NCBI RefSeq assembly: GCF_005869935.1
Contig: NZ_SZQF01000001.1
Coordinates: 620,001 to 684,000, forward strand
Length of the DNA: 64,000 nt
Direction of reading: 5' to 3'
Origin: Winogradskyella algicola
GTDB lineage: Bacteria; Bacteroidota; Bacteroidia; Flavobacteriales; Flavobacteriaceae
The notes under the pieces: generated by a model
Database searches by the model: none
What the model was told of the DNA's origin: nothing
Seen by the model: only the letters and a program-made list of their open reading frames with translations
Program-made: the position numbers and the translations under genes
Shown here: positions 34,498-42,844 of the stretch, piece after piece
How the letters are laid out: each line of letters opens with the position of its first letter
Numbering within the stretch: position 1 is the stretch's first letter

Positions 34498-35439
34498 CTA
34501 CATTACAAATTTACTACTAATTGACTGGTTGTGGTGTACATTGTACATCACTTCTGCAAATAAATTAGCACAACTTAATACTCTTAATTTTTTACTCTCT
34601 TGTTTTAAAGGTATAGAATTGGTAACGATTAATTCTTCGAGTTTTGAGTTTTCTAATCGATCGTAAGCACTACCAGATAAAATAGGATGTGTACAAATGG
34701 CTCTAACGCTTTTTGCACCACGCTCCATCATTAAGTCTGCAGCTTTGGTAAGCGTGCCAGCTGTGTCAACCATATCATCAACTAAAACAACATTTTTGCC
34801 AGTAACATCACCAATAAGTTCCATGTGCGATATTACATTGGCTTTAGCACGTTGTTTGTAACAAATTACAACGTCGCTCTTTAAAGCTTTAGAGTAGGCG
34901 TAAGCACGTTTAGAACCTCCCATATCTGGTGAAGCAATTGTTAGATTGTCTAGATTTAAACTTTTTAAGTAGGGTAAAAATATTGTTGAAGCGAATAAAT
35001 GATCTACAGGTTTCTCGAAGAATCCTTGTATTTGGTCTGCATGCAAATCCATAGTAATGATGCGAGTTGCACCAGCAGCTTCTAACATTTTTGCTACCAA
35101 TTTTGCCGCTATTGGCACTCTTGGTTTATCCTTTCTGTCTTGTCTGGCCCAGCCAAAATAAGGCATAACAGCAGTAATATGTCTTGCCGATGCACGTTTT
35201 GCAGCATCTATCATCAACAACATCTCCATTAAATTTTCTGGTCCAGGATGAGTAGAGCCAATTATAAAAATCCGTGTACCTCTGATTGATTCCTCATAAG
35301 ATGGTTGAAATTCACCGTCACTGTAGGTAGAAGTAATAACGTTACCTAATTTAACTCCGTAGGCAGCTGCGATTTCTTCAGCTAAATCTTTGCTTTGTGA
35401 ACATGTAAAAACCTTGGCTTCTGTGATATTATTAGGCAT
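34498..35439 (-). CDS. prs: ribose-phosphate pyrophosphokinase
   Basis: 313 residues, normal for Prs. It makes PRPP from ribose 5-phosphate and ATP for nucleotides, His and Trp. The Mg/ATP site DLHADQIQGFF and the PRPP-binding loop VLVDDMVDTAGT identify it. GWARQDRKDKPRVPI is the flexible loop. It stands alone between rplY and a divergent tRNA gene. Confidence 0.97.
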   Translation of the reverse strand: MPNNITEAKVFTCSQSKDLAEEIAAAYGVKLGNVITSTYSDGEFQPSYEESIRGTRIFIIGSTHPGPENLMEMLLMIDAAKRASARHITAVMPYFGWARQDRKDKPRVPIAAKLVAKMLEAAGATRIITMDLHADQIQGFFEKPVDHLFASTIFLPYLKSLNLDNLTIASPDMGGSKRAYAYSKALKSDVVICYKQRAKANVISHMELIGDVTGKNVVLVDDMVDTAGTLTKAADLMMERGAKSVRAICTHPILSGSAYDRLENSKLEELIVTNSIPLKQESKKLRVLSCANLFAEVMYNVHHNQSISSKFVM

Positions 35440-35487
35440 TTGAGAAAGTAATTATAAAGCGTTGTTAGTTAGATTATATAATGCGTT

Positions 35488-35495
35488 CAAAGTTA
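35488..35495 (-). promoter_or_regulatory. -7 box of prs
   Basis: Minus-strand TAACTTTG, an exact TAnnTTTG, 49 bases before the prs ATG. Confidence 0.5.
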
Positions 35496-35540
35496 GAAAA
35501 ATTATTCACTCACTAAAAGCATAAAACCCACTATTTTTAG

Positions 35541-35571
35541 TTGGTTGCAGAAAAATATTTTATATTTTTGC
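35541..35571 (+). promoter_or_regulatory. promoter of tRNA-Leu
   Basis: TTG at 35541-35543, a 19-base spacer, then TATTTTTGC at 35563-35571. Both elements and the spacing match the Bacteroidota housekeeping consensus. Transcription should start a few bases before the tRNA. Confidence 0.75.
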
Positions 35572-35583
35572 TGTCCTGTTTTG

Positions 35584-35667
35584 GCCAAAGTGGTGGAATT
35601 GGTAGACACGTCGGATTCAAAATCCGATGCTAGCAATAGCGTGTGGGTTCGAGTCCCACCTTTGGTA
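35584..35667 (+). tRNA. tRNA-Leu (anticodon CAA)
   Basis: Acceptor arms GCCAAAG and CTTTGGT pair (the first pair G-T). The D-arm is GTGGTGGAATTGGTAGACAC. The anticodon stem TCGGA/TCCGA holds the loop TTCAAAA with anticodon CAA, reading codon TTG. A long variable arm (TGCTAGCAATAGCGT) is typical of class II tRNA-Leu. The T-arm is GTGGGTTCGAGTCCCAC. The discriminator is A at 35667. CCA is not encoded. It has its own promoter and terminator. Confidence 0.95.
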
Positions 35668-35678
35668 CGAATAAATTT

Positions 35679-35713
35679 AAAGGCAAGCATAATATTATGC
35701 TTGCCTTTTTTCT
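35679..35713 (+). terminator. terminator of tRNA-Leu
   Basis: A perfect 14-bp stem (AAAGGCAAGCATAA / TTATGCTTGCCTTT) with a 2-base loop, followed by a T-run. Confidence 0.88.
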
Positions 35714-35781
35714 TTAGGTTGATTTGGTACATTTTTTGTGGCTAGTTTAATTGAATAACTAACTATAAATCAATCACTGTT

Positions 35782-37170
35782 ATGAAACTACGATCCATTG
35801 TTTTCTCGGTGGTTTTGCTATTAAGTTTCGGTATTAATGCTCAAACTGAATTAGAATGCAAAACCAAACTTTCAATTTTTCACGAAGCTGTTAAAGCCAA
35901 AAAATACGATGCTGCATACGAACCTTGGTTATATGTTAAGGATAATTGTCCTGATTTAAATCTTGCAATATATTCAGATGGCGAAAAGATATTAAAACAT
36001 AAAATTGAGAACTCAAAAAACGAGATTCAATTGAGATTTGTAAATGCACTTTTAGATCTGTGGATACTGCGTGGTGAGCATTTTAAGGGTGATACTCCTC
36101 AAGGTGAATTTGAAGCAAAAGCCTGTCAGTTACAATACGATCACAAAGAAGAGTTAGGGAAAACAACCTCAGAACTTTTTGAGTGTTTTAATGCTGCTTT
36201 TAATGCAGATAAAGAGACCTTCACACATCCCAAAGGTTTATATACCTACTTTTCTTTGATGGTAGAATTATTCGATTCAGGAAAAAAATCTTCTGCAGAG
36301 TTGTTCGATACCTTTGATGATGTTAGCGAAAAAATTGATGTTGAAATTCAGAATTATTCTGAAAAATTAAATGCATTGGTAGAGAAAATTGATAATGGCG
36401 GAACGCTTACTAATAGCGAAGAAAATAAGAAAAGGGCTTACGAAAGTTATCTTAAAAACTACACGCTTATTCAGAATAATATGAATGTTATAGTAGATAA
36501 AAGAGCTACTTGCAAGAATTTAATTCCACTTTACACTAAGGATTTTGAAGTATATCAAAATGATTCTATTTGGTTAAAGCGTTCTGTTAGCAGAATGTAC
36601 CATAAAGACTGTACAGACGATGATCTTTATGAAAAGTTGGTTAAGCAATACGATAAAGTAGCACCATCGGCAGATACTAAAGTATATATAGCAACACTCT
36701 TATTTAAAAAAGGAAAAGATAAAGAAGCTCTTCAATATTTGGAAAAAGCAGGTGAGCTAGAAACTAGATCTTTTAAAAAAGCCAATATTATGTTTAGAAT
36801 AGGTACTATTCTTAAAGATAAGCAACAGTATTCTAAAGCAAGAAATTATTTATCTGAGGCACTAAAGTTAAATCCTTCAAACGGAAAACCACACCTTTTA
36901 ATAGCGCTTATGTATCATGATAGTGCTAAGGATAAAAATTGTGGTAAGGATAATTTTGAGCAAAGAGCAATTTTTTGGTTAGCTGCCGAAGAAGCTCAAA
37001 AAGCATCTAGAGTAGATCCAACCCTAAATGATTTAGTACAAAAATATGTAGATAGCTATTTAGCAAAAGCACCTGCTAAAGAGAAGATATTTCTTAGTGG
37101 GTTAGCAGGTAAAACTTTAAAAATTGGATGTTGGATCAACCGATCTGTTAAAGTGCCAACTATAGATTAA
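35782..37170 (+). CDS. secreted TPR protein
   Basis: 462 residues. Signal peptide to about residue 20 (LLLSFGINAQ). The first 290 residues are mostly helical, with five Cys that may form disulfides (ELECKTKL, VKDNCPDL, KACQLQYD, ELFECFNA, KRATCKNL). The last third holds clear TPR units: ALQYLEKAGELETRSFKKANIMFRIGTI and KARNYLSEALKLNPSNGKPHLLIALMY. It would act in the periplasm or on the outer membrane. Partners are unknown. It is monocistronic with a terminator. Confidence 0.85.
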   Translation: MKLRSIVFSVVLLLSFGINAQTELECKTKLSIFHEAVKAKKYDAAYEPWLYVKDNCPDLNLAIYSDGEKILKHKIENSKNEIQLRFVNALLDLWILRGEHFKGDTPQGEFEAKACQLQYDHKEELGKTTSELFECFNAAFNADKETFTHPKGLYTYFSLMVELFDSGKKSSAELFDTFDDVSEKIDVEIQNYSEKLNALVEKIDNGGTLTNSEENKKRAYESYLKNYTLIQNNMNVIVDKRATCKNLIPLYTKDFEVYQNDSIWLKRSVSRMYHKDCTDDDLYEKLVKQYDKVAPSADTKVYIATLLFKKGKDKEALQYLEKAGELETRSFKKANIMFRIGTILKDKQQYSKARNYLSEALKLNPSNGKPHLLIALMYHDSAKDKNCGKDNFEQRAIFWLAAEEAQKASRVDPTLNDLVQKYVDSYLAKAPAKEKIFLSGLAGKTLKIGCWINRSVKVPTID

Positions 37171-37203
37171 TAAGAAAAGATTTCTTAAGATTTAGTATAT
37201 AAA

Positions 37204-37231
37204 GCCTAAAGATTAACTTTAGGGTTTTTTA
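37204..37231 (+). terminator. terminator of TPR gene
   Basis: CCTAAAG pairs with CTTTAGG around a 5-base loop, followed by GTTTTTT. Confidence 0.75.
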
Positions 37232-37244
37232 TCAATATTAATCG

Positions 37245-37252
37245 TAACTTTG
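37245..37252 (+). promoter_or_regulatory. -7 box of hupE-like gene
   Basis: TAACTTTG, an exact TAnnTTTG, 29 bases before the ATG at 37281. Confidence 0.55.
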
Positions 37253-37280
37253 GCTAACCCAAATTATTTAAATTTAAGCT

Positions 37281-37871
37281 ATGTTAGAAAATTTTTGGTT
37301 CAATGTGCAATATGGCATTAACCACGTTTTAGATATCAATGGCTACGACCATGTTCTTTTTTTAATGGTACTTGCAGTGCCTTATGTCTTTAAAGATTGG
37401 AAACGCGTTTTACTGCTTGTTTCTATGTTTACATTAGGACATACCTTATCATTAGTGTTAGCAGCTTATGGTGTTGTTTCGGTAGATGGAGGGTTAGTTG
37501 AGTTTTTAATACCTGTAACCATTTTAATTGCTGCAGTTTATAATGTCTTTACAGCAGGTAAAAAAGATAGAGGTAAACAAATAGGTTTGCTGTTTTTCAC
37601 TACATTGTTTTTTGGTTTAATTCACGGTCTAGGCTTTGCTAGAGAGTTTAAAATGTTTGCGGGTAAATCTGAAAACAAAGTAGAACTCCTCTTAGAATTT
37701 GCATTGGGTATTGAGATAGCACAGATTATTATCGTATTTATAGTTTTATTCCTTGGGTATCTGTTTCAGACCCTGTTTAGATTTTCGCGTCGCGATTGGG
37801 TAATGGTACTTTCAGCAATCGTAATAGGATTGGTTCTTGAAATACTTATTCGTAACGATTACTTATGGTAA
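37281..37871 (+). CDS. HupE/UreJ family membrane protein
   Basis: 196 residues with about six membrane helices. INHVLDINGYDHVLFLMVL at 14-32 and LIHGLGFAREF near 116 carry the conserved His/Asp residues of the HupE/UreJ family, whose members are nickel or cobalt permeases in some bacteria. No hydrogenase or urease gene is near, so the metal role is only a family-based guess. A dCMP deaminase gene follows after 91 bases. Confidence 0.82.
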   Translation: MLENFWFNVQYGINHVLDINGYDHVLFLMVLAVPYVFKDWKRVLLLVSMFTLGHTLSLVLAAYGVVSVDGGLVEFLIPVTILIAAVYNVFTAGKKDRGKQIGLLFFTTLFFGLIHGLGFAREFKMFAGKSENKVELLLEFALGIEIAQIIIVFIVLFLGYLFQTLFRFSRRDWVMVLSAIVIGLVLEILIRNDYLW

Positions 37872-37962
37872 TACTAAAGTTTTGTAAAACTTTAACGACA
37901 GCCTAATTGCTTATACAATTCTATCCTATTATATTCGTTAAATACTTTGTTTAAAACACTTA

Positions 37963-38391
37963 ATGTCAAACAAAAAACAATTACGTTACGATAAAGCTTA
38001 TTTGCGTATTGCTCAAGAATGGGGTAAACTTTCGCATTGCAAGCGTAAACAAGTTGGTGCACTTATCGTAAAAGACCGAATGATTATTTCAGATGGTTAT
38101 AATGGCACACCAACTGGTTTTGAAAATTATTGTGAAGACGACGAAGGGTATACAAAATGGTATGTGCTTCATGCCGAAGCAAATGCTATTTTAAAGGTGG
38201 CTTCTTCTACACAATCTTGTAAAGGAGCAACTTTATATATTACATTATCTCCTTGCAAGGAGTGTAGTAAATTAATACATCAAGCAGGTATCGTAAGGGT
38301 AGTCTATTCTCAATCTTATAAAGATGACTCTGGCATCGAATTTTTGAAAAAGGCAGGAGTAGACATTCAACAGATAGAAGACATTAATTAA
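37963..38391 (+). CDS. deoxycytidylate deaminase family protein
   Basis: 142 residues. Zinc-dependent deaminase motifs: HAEAN with His70 and catalytic Glu72, and SPCKECSKLI with Cys98 and Cys101. GYNGTPTGFENYCEDDEGYTKW before the first motif is the mark of dCMP deaminases (dUMP supply for thymidylate). It is not TadA, which is a separate gene at 55745. It lies 27 bases upstream of the S41 protease gene. Confidence 0.92.
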   Translation: MSNKKQLRYDKAYLRIAQEWGKLSHCKRKQVGALIVKDRMIISDGYNGTPTGFENYCEDDEGYTKWYVLHAEANAILKVASSTQSCKGATLYITLSPCKECSKLIHQAGIVRVVYSQSYKDDSGIEFLKKAGVDIQQIEDIN

Positions 38392-38418
38392 AAACTCTCA
38401 TTTTGTTGAGAGCGCAAT

Positions 38419-40026
38419 ATGGCAACAAAAAACAAGTACATACCACTCATTATTGGTGTAGCTATTGCTGCAGGTGTTGTCATTGGCGGAAAGTTAAACT
38501 TTACAGATACGTCTGATAACCTTTTTACAACAAATAGTAAAAAGGATAAACTCAATCGATTGATAGACTATATAGATTACGAATATGTAGATGAGGTAAA
38601 TACCGACAGTATTGTAGACGTTACTGTTAATGGGATTTTAGACAATTTAGATCCACATTCTACATACATACCAAAAGAAGATTTAGAGCGCATCACTGAA
38701 AATATGAAAGGTGATTTTGTTGGTGTTGGTATCAACTACTATCCATACAAGGATACTATAGCAGTAATAAAACCAACAGAGGATGGACCAAGTGAAAGCG
38801 CAGGAATAATGAGTGGTGATCGTATTCTCCTAGCAGATGGCGATACCATTTACGGAAGAAATATCACTAACGACTATATTTCAAAAAAATTAAAAGGCGA
38901 TAAGAATACTAAAGTGAAGCTCACAGTATACCGAAAAAGTGAGGATGAAATCTTAGAATTCGAGATTAAACGTAAATCAATTCCAATTAAAAGTGTTGAT
39001 GCTGCGTATATGTTAACTGATGAGTTGGGTTATATAAAAATGAATCGTTTTGCCGAAACGAGTTTTATTGAATTTAAGACAGCTTTAGAGGATTTGCAAG
39101 ATCAAGGTGCTACAAAATTGGCGTTAGATTTGAGAGATAATCCTGGAGGTTTTCTGGGTATAGCAGAACAAATTGCAGATGAGTTTTTAGAAGACGATAA
39201 GCTGATACTATTTACTAGAGACAAAAAAGGAAGAGAAGAACGTACTTATGCCACAAGAAGAGGTGATTTTGAAGATGGTGAAATCTATATTCTTATCAAT
39301 GAAAATTCCGCTTCAGCAAGTGAAGTTATTGCAGGAGCATTGCAAGACAATGATAAAGGTATTATTGTTGGAAGACGTTCTTATGGTAAAGGTTTAGTTC
39401 AGCGCGAAATGGCTCTAGGAGATGGTAGTGCAGTGCGCTTAACTGTTTCTAGATATTATACTCCGACAGGTCGTTCTATTCAAAGGCCATATACCAATGG
39501 AGACAATAATTCGTATTATAACGATTATTATAAACGTCTACGTACAGGTGAATTAGCCGATGAAGAAAATATTAAAGTTGACGACTCATTAAAATTTACA
39601 ACACCTAAAGGAAAAGTTGTATATGGAGGTGGAGGTATTATACCAGATGTTTTTGTGCCTGTAGACCGTTCTTTTGATAATGAAACGATTAATTATTTAA
39701 GACGTCGAGGTCATTTCGGATACTTTGTTTTTGAAGAGTTAGATAAAGATAGAAGCATATATCAAGATGTTACCAAATACGATTTTATAAATAATTTTGA
39801 AGTGAGTGACGATATTGTTGTTCGTTTTCAGGATTACGTAAATCGTAAGGAAGGCACCAACATCACGTTTGTGGCTTACAATGATGAAATTAGACGTCTT
39901 ATAAAGGCAACCTTAGCAAGGCAATTGTTTGATGATAATTCTTTTGAAGAAGTGCTTAATAAGGAAGATATCATGGTGCAAGAAGTAATTCTTCTTAGCA
40001 ACGAATACCCAAGTTTTAAACAGTAA
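38419..40026 (+). CDS. S41 family C-terminal processing peptidase (CtpA/Prc-like)
   Basis: 535 residues. One N-terminal membrane anchor (YIPLIIGVAIAAGVVIGG), so the enzyme faces the periplasm. A PDZ domain lies near 98-175 (GVGINYYPYKDTIAVIKP). The peptidase domain has the catalytic Ser299 in NENSASASEV and Lys324 in SYGKGLVQ. Such proteases clip C-termini of envelope proteins. Its last 11 bases overlap the 3' end of a convergent flavoprotein gene, with no terminator between. Confidence 0.95.
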   Translation: MATKNKYIPLIIGVAIAAGVVIGGKLNFTDTSDNLFTTNSKKDKLNRLIDYIDYEYVDEVNTDSIVDVTVNGILDNLDPHSTYIPKEDLERITENMKGDFVGVGINYYPYKDTIAVIKPTEDGPSESAGIMSGDRILLADGDTIYGRNITNDYISKKLKGDKNTKVKLTVYRKSEDEILEFEIKRKSIPIKSVDAAYMLTDELGYIKMNRFAETSFIEFKTALEDLQDQGATKLALDLRDNPGGFLGIAEQIADEFLEDDKLILFTRDKKGREERTYATRRGDFEDGEIYILINENSASASEVIAGALQDNDKGIIVGRRSYGKGLVQREMALGDGSAVRLTVSRYYTPTGRSIQRPYTNGDNNSYYNDYYKRLRTGELADEENIKVDDSLKFTTPKGKVVYGGGGIIPDVFVPVDRSFDNETINYLRRRGHFGYFVFEELDKDRSIYQDVTKYDFINNFEVSDDIVVRFQDYVNRKEGTNITFVAYNDEIRRLIKATLARQLFDDNSFEEVLNKEDIMVQEVILLSNEYPSFKQ

Positions 40027-40627
40027 CTTTGTCGTGTACCTTGGTGTGTTTGCCATCATTCCAAATTGTAAGAATATCTGTAGCTACATGAGCACCACTG
40101 CCACTAGCAATAGCAAACTGGCTTCGCCATCCTGCTAATGTGCCAGCGACGTATAAGTTGTCTTCTATTAAGTGATCTGTATTTTTCAGCCAGATTCTAT
40201 CTTTTTCTTTAATAGCTCTAGGATGAGGTTCAATATAATTTTCTAAACCTTTTATGGTAAATAGATTAGTATAACCAACAGCAATAACCACTATTTTAGA
40301 GAGGTACTCATTTTTATTGGTAATAACCTTAAAACCTTTATCCTTATGCTCTATGTATGTGGCTTTTTCTTTATCTATTTGGAAAACATGAGGATACAAA
40401 TCTGCAAGCTGTTGAATGCCGTCGTTTAAAATATCTTTACCTAAAGTGCCTGGTGTAAAACCAAGAACGTTATTAAATAAAGCATTTTGGAGATGCGAGC
40501 TTTTTTGATGTGTTATAATACCAACCTTTTTGTCTTTTGCAAATGGTTTTTCTTTTGCAGAGCCCAAGACTAAAGCACAAGATAAACCAGCAGCACCAGC
40601 GCCAATGATTAGTACATCAAAACTCAT
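40016..40627 (-). CDS. short thioredoxin-reductase-like FAD protein
   Basis: 203 residues. The FAD motif GAGAAGLSCAL is at 8-18 and a second FAD-contacting region is NLYVAGTLAGWRSQFAIASGSGAHVATDIL near the end. Thioredoxin reductases have about 310 residues with an NADPH domain and a CxxC between these parts. Here both are missing, so it is an FAD-only version. It may be an oxidase or use another donor. It is translated through a 4-base overlap (ATGA) with the small membrane protein upstream and overlaps ctpA tail to tail. Confidence 0.8.
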   Translation of the reverse strand: MSFDVLIIGAGAAGLSCALVLGSAKEKPFAKDKKVGIITHQKSSHLQNALFNNVLGFTPGTLGKDILNDGIQQLADLYPHVFQIDKEKATYIEHKDKGFKVITNKNEYLSKIVVIAVGYTNLFTIKGLENYIEPHPRAIKEKDRIWLKNTDHLIEDNLYVAGTLAGWRSQFAIASGSGAHVATDILTIWNDGKHTKVHDKVTV

Positions 40628-40827
40628 TTTCTTTTTTTGCTTAAAATTTCAATTTTCTTAGAGATTCTAAGGATTTGCAATAGTATAATAGCACAAAGTG
40701 CGGCAAAAATTGTAATAATAGCTGTTTGGCTCTCGCCTGTTAGTAATGCGTCAAAATTCAGTTTTGTTGCATTAAAAACTATGAGTGCTAATGCAATAAT
40801 TGTTAAAATCCAAGTAAAAACTTTCAT
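40624..40827 (-). CDS. small two-helix membrane protein
   Basis: 67 residues. Helices at 4-20 (FTWILTIIALALIVFN) and 36-53 (TAIITIFAALCAIILLQIL) and a basic tail (SKKIEILSKKRK). No family recognised. Its stop overlaps the start of the FAD protein gene by 4 bases, so the two products are made together; it may be a membrane anchor for the flavoprotein. Confidence 0.75.
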   Translation of the reverse strand: MKVFTWILTIIALALIVFNATKLNFDALLTGESQTAIITIFAALCAIILLQILRISKKIEILSKKRK

Positions 40828-40838
40828 AATAATATGTT

Positions 40839-41420
40839 TTAAACCAGCAGCGCTTTAATATTTGCTGCGAATAATTTAACCGCTATTGCTAACAAAATTA
40901 CGCCAAAAACTTTTCTAATTATGTTAATTCCATTTTTACCTATAAGTTTTTCGATTTTAGCTGATGTTTTTAGAACTATATAGATTACAATAACATTAGA
41001 GATAACAGCAACAATGATATTTTCAATTTCAAATTCAGCACGAAGTGATAGTAAAGTTGTTAAACTTCCTGGACCTGCAATGAGAGGAAATGCCAAAGGA
41101 AAAACAGAAGCAGTCATTGCGCTACTTTCGTCATCTTTATAAAGCGTTATGCCCAATATCATTTCTAATGCAATAAAGAAGATGACAAAGGCACCAGCTA
41201 CAGCAAACGAATTAACGTCTATACCAATAAGATTCAATAAACTTTTACCAACAAAAAGAAAAACAATCATAATTACACCAGCAATTAATGATGCTTTTTC
41301 ACTCTGTATATGACCTACTTTTTTGCGTAAATCGATAATGATAGGAATGTTTCCTACAATATCTATTACGGCAAATAAAACCATGAAAGCAGTAAATATT
41401 TGTTTAAATTCTAACTGCAT
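40839..41420 (-). CDS. MarC family integral membrane protein
   Basis: 193 residues from MQLEFKQIFTAFMVLFAVIDIVGNIPII. A longer frame to 41519 would run into the divergent gene and lacks sense as a membrane start. Six helices; FPLAFPLIAGPGSLTTLL is the MarC/UPF0056 signature. The family was once linked to multiple antibiotic resistance but its function is unknown. It may be the first gene of a minus-strand set with the two genes downstream. Confidence 0.88.
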   Translation of the reverse strand: MQLEFKQIFTAFMVLFAVIDIVGNIPIIIDLRKKVGHIQSEKASLIAGVIMIVFLFVGKSLLNLIGIDVNSFAVAGAFVIFFIALEMILGITLYKDDESSAMTASVFPLAFPLIAGPGSLTTLLSLRAEFEIENIIVAVISNVIVIYIVLKTSAKIEKLIGKNGINIIRKVFGVILLAIAVKLFAANIKALLV

Positions 41421-41498
41421 AGCTTTCGTTTTTAAAATTTGGCGCAAAGGTCTTATTTTATTGTGGATTGACAATATTAAATAACCGTAAAGTTTATT

Positions 41499-41507
41499 TA
41501 TTTTTGC
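41499..41507 (+). promoter_or_regulatory. -7 box of DUF3109 gene
   Basis: TATTTTTGC, an exact TAnnTTTGC. Its end lies only 4 bases from the ATG at 41511, so the transcript is either leaderless or has a very short leader. Confidence 0.45.
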
Positions 41508-41510
41508 TTC

Positions 41511-42080
41511 ATGTTTCAATTAGGAAAGACAATAGTTTCAGAAGATATTATAGAAAAGGATTTTGTGTGTAATCTCTCGGCATGCAAGGGTGCTTGTTGT
41601 GTAGATGGAGATGCTGGTGCTCCTTTGGATGAAGAAGAAACCAAAATTTTAGATGATATCTATCCAAAAGTAAGACCCTTTTTGCGAAAAGAAGGTATAG
41701 AAGTTCTTGATGCACAAGGTGCTTGGGTAAAAACGTCTTACGGAGAATTAGAGACTCCACTTATTAATGGCGCAGAATGTGCTTATGTTATTTTTGATGA
41801 TAAAAATACGGCGTTATGCGGTATAGAGGAAGCCTATAACCAAGGGGAGATAAGCTGGAAAAAACCTGTGTCTTGCCATCTTTACCCAATTAGAGTAAAG
41901 GACTATTCCGAATTTTCTGCAGTGAATTACGAAAAATGGGAAATATGTGATGATGCCTGTACACTTGGCAAAGAATTGCAAGTGCCTATTTACAAGTTTG
42001 TAAAAGAGGCCTTAATCAGAAAATTTGGTGAAGATTGGTATACAGAGTTAGAAAAAGTTGCTGAGAAGAATTTTAAATAA
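41511..42080 (+). CDS. DUF3109 family Cys-rich protein
   Basis: 189 residues, cytosolic. Conserved Cys pattern: Cys20, Cys25, Cys29 and Cys30 (CNLSACKGACC), then Cys in NGAECAY, TALCGIEEA, VSCHLYPIR and WEICDDACTLG. This resembles the YkgJ-type zinc/iron cluster proteins. The family is common in Bacteroidota and its role is unknown. The promoter lies almost on the start codon. Confidence 0.85.
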   Translation: MFQLGKTIVSEDIIEKDFVCNLSACKGACCVDGDAGAPLDEEETKILDDIYPKVRPFLRKEGIEVLDAQGAWVKTSYGELETPLINGAECAYVIFDDKNTALCGIEEAYNQGEISWKKPVSCHLYPIRVKDYSEFSAVNYEKWEICDDACTLGKELQVPIYKFVKEALIRKFGEDWYTELEKVAEKNFK

Positions 42081-42209
42081 TTTTTAAGTATTTTTAGTGC
42101 TAACACTTTTTGCTAAGACTTTATACATAATCTTTCAGTCTTATTGATTAGACATCGATTAGGTCAATCAAAAAAACAGTATTACTTATTTACGTTTATC
42201 TAGGAATCT

Positions 42210-42217
42210 TATATTTG
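42210..42217 (+). promoter_or_regulatory. -7 box of RDD gene
   Basis: TATATTTG, an exact TAnnTTTG, 25 bases before the ATG at 42242. Confidence 0.5.
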
Positions 42218-42241
42218 GATTATAATTAAACGTTAAAAATA

Positions 42242-42748
42242 ATGTATCAAAATCGAAATCACGTATCACCAGACGTTTTAGCCTCAAAAGGTTTAAGATT
42301 TGCTAACTTAGTTATTGACTACATTGTAAGGTTTGGTGTTGGTTTCATAATGGGTGTTGTAGTAGCACTAGTATCTGAACTGACAGGAAATTATGCGGTT
42401 TATGACTTTGTGGTTGAGTCAGAGGGAAGGCTGTCAGATTACATTTTTGGAATTTTTATTCTATTGATTTATTATTTAACTATTGAAGGTCTAACTGCGC
42501 GATCTATAGGTAAATATGTTACAAAAACAAAAATTGTCACTCATGAAGGGTTAAGGCCGGATTTCGGTACAATTTTTATCAGAACATTATGTAGATTAAT
42601 TCCGTTTAATGCATTTTCTTTTTTTGGCGAAAATGGTAGTGGTTGGCATGATTCTATATCAAAAACCTATGTCGTAGATATTAATAAGTTTGAAAGTAAA
42701 AGAGAAACAGAGTTAGGTCTTGAACAAATAGGGAAACTGCCAGAATAA
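42242..42748 (+). CDS. RDD family membrane protein
   Basis: 168 residues. Starts ASKGLRFANLVIDYIV, where the Arg and Asp in the first helix are the RDD signature. Three helices; GLTARSIGKYVTKTKIVTHEGLRPDFGTIFIRTLCRLIPFNAFSF is the second conserved part. RDD proteins are small membrane proteins of mostly unknown function, some linked to ion exchange. It is monocistronic and ends in a shared terminator. Confidence 0.87.
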   Translation: MYQNRNHVSPDVLASKGLRFANLVIDYIVRFGVGFIMGVVVALVSELTGNYAVYDFVVESEGRLSDYIFGIFILLIYYLTIEGLTARSIGKYVTKTKIVTHEGLRPDFGTIFIRTLCRLIPFNAFSFFGENGSGWHDSISKTYVVDINKFESKRETELGLEQIGKLPE

Positions 42749-42776
42749 TTCTGTGAGATATTAAAGTTTAAAAAGT

Positions 42777-42819
42777 AAAAAGCACTCAATGCCGAACTAT
42801 ACGGGAGAGTGCTTTTTTT
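42777..42819. terminator. terminator between convergent RDD and OmpA-family genes
   Basis: AAAAAGCACTC pairs with GAGTGCTTTTT around a 19-base loop. T-runs exist on both strands. Confidence 0.78.
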
Positions 42820-42844
42820 CACCTCTATAAAAATAACGGATTAA

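Noticed and set aside
41421-41519. 33-residue N-terminal extension of MarC
   Set aside because: It would overlap the divergent DUF3109 start and promoter, and the residues are not membrane-like; MQLEFKQIF is the natural MarC start.
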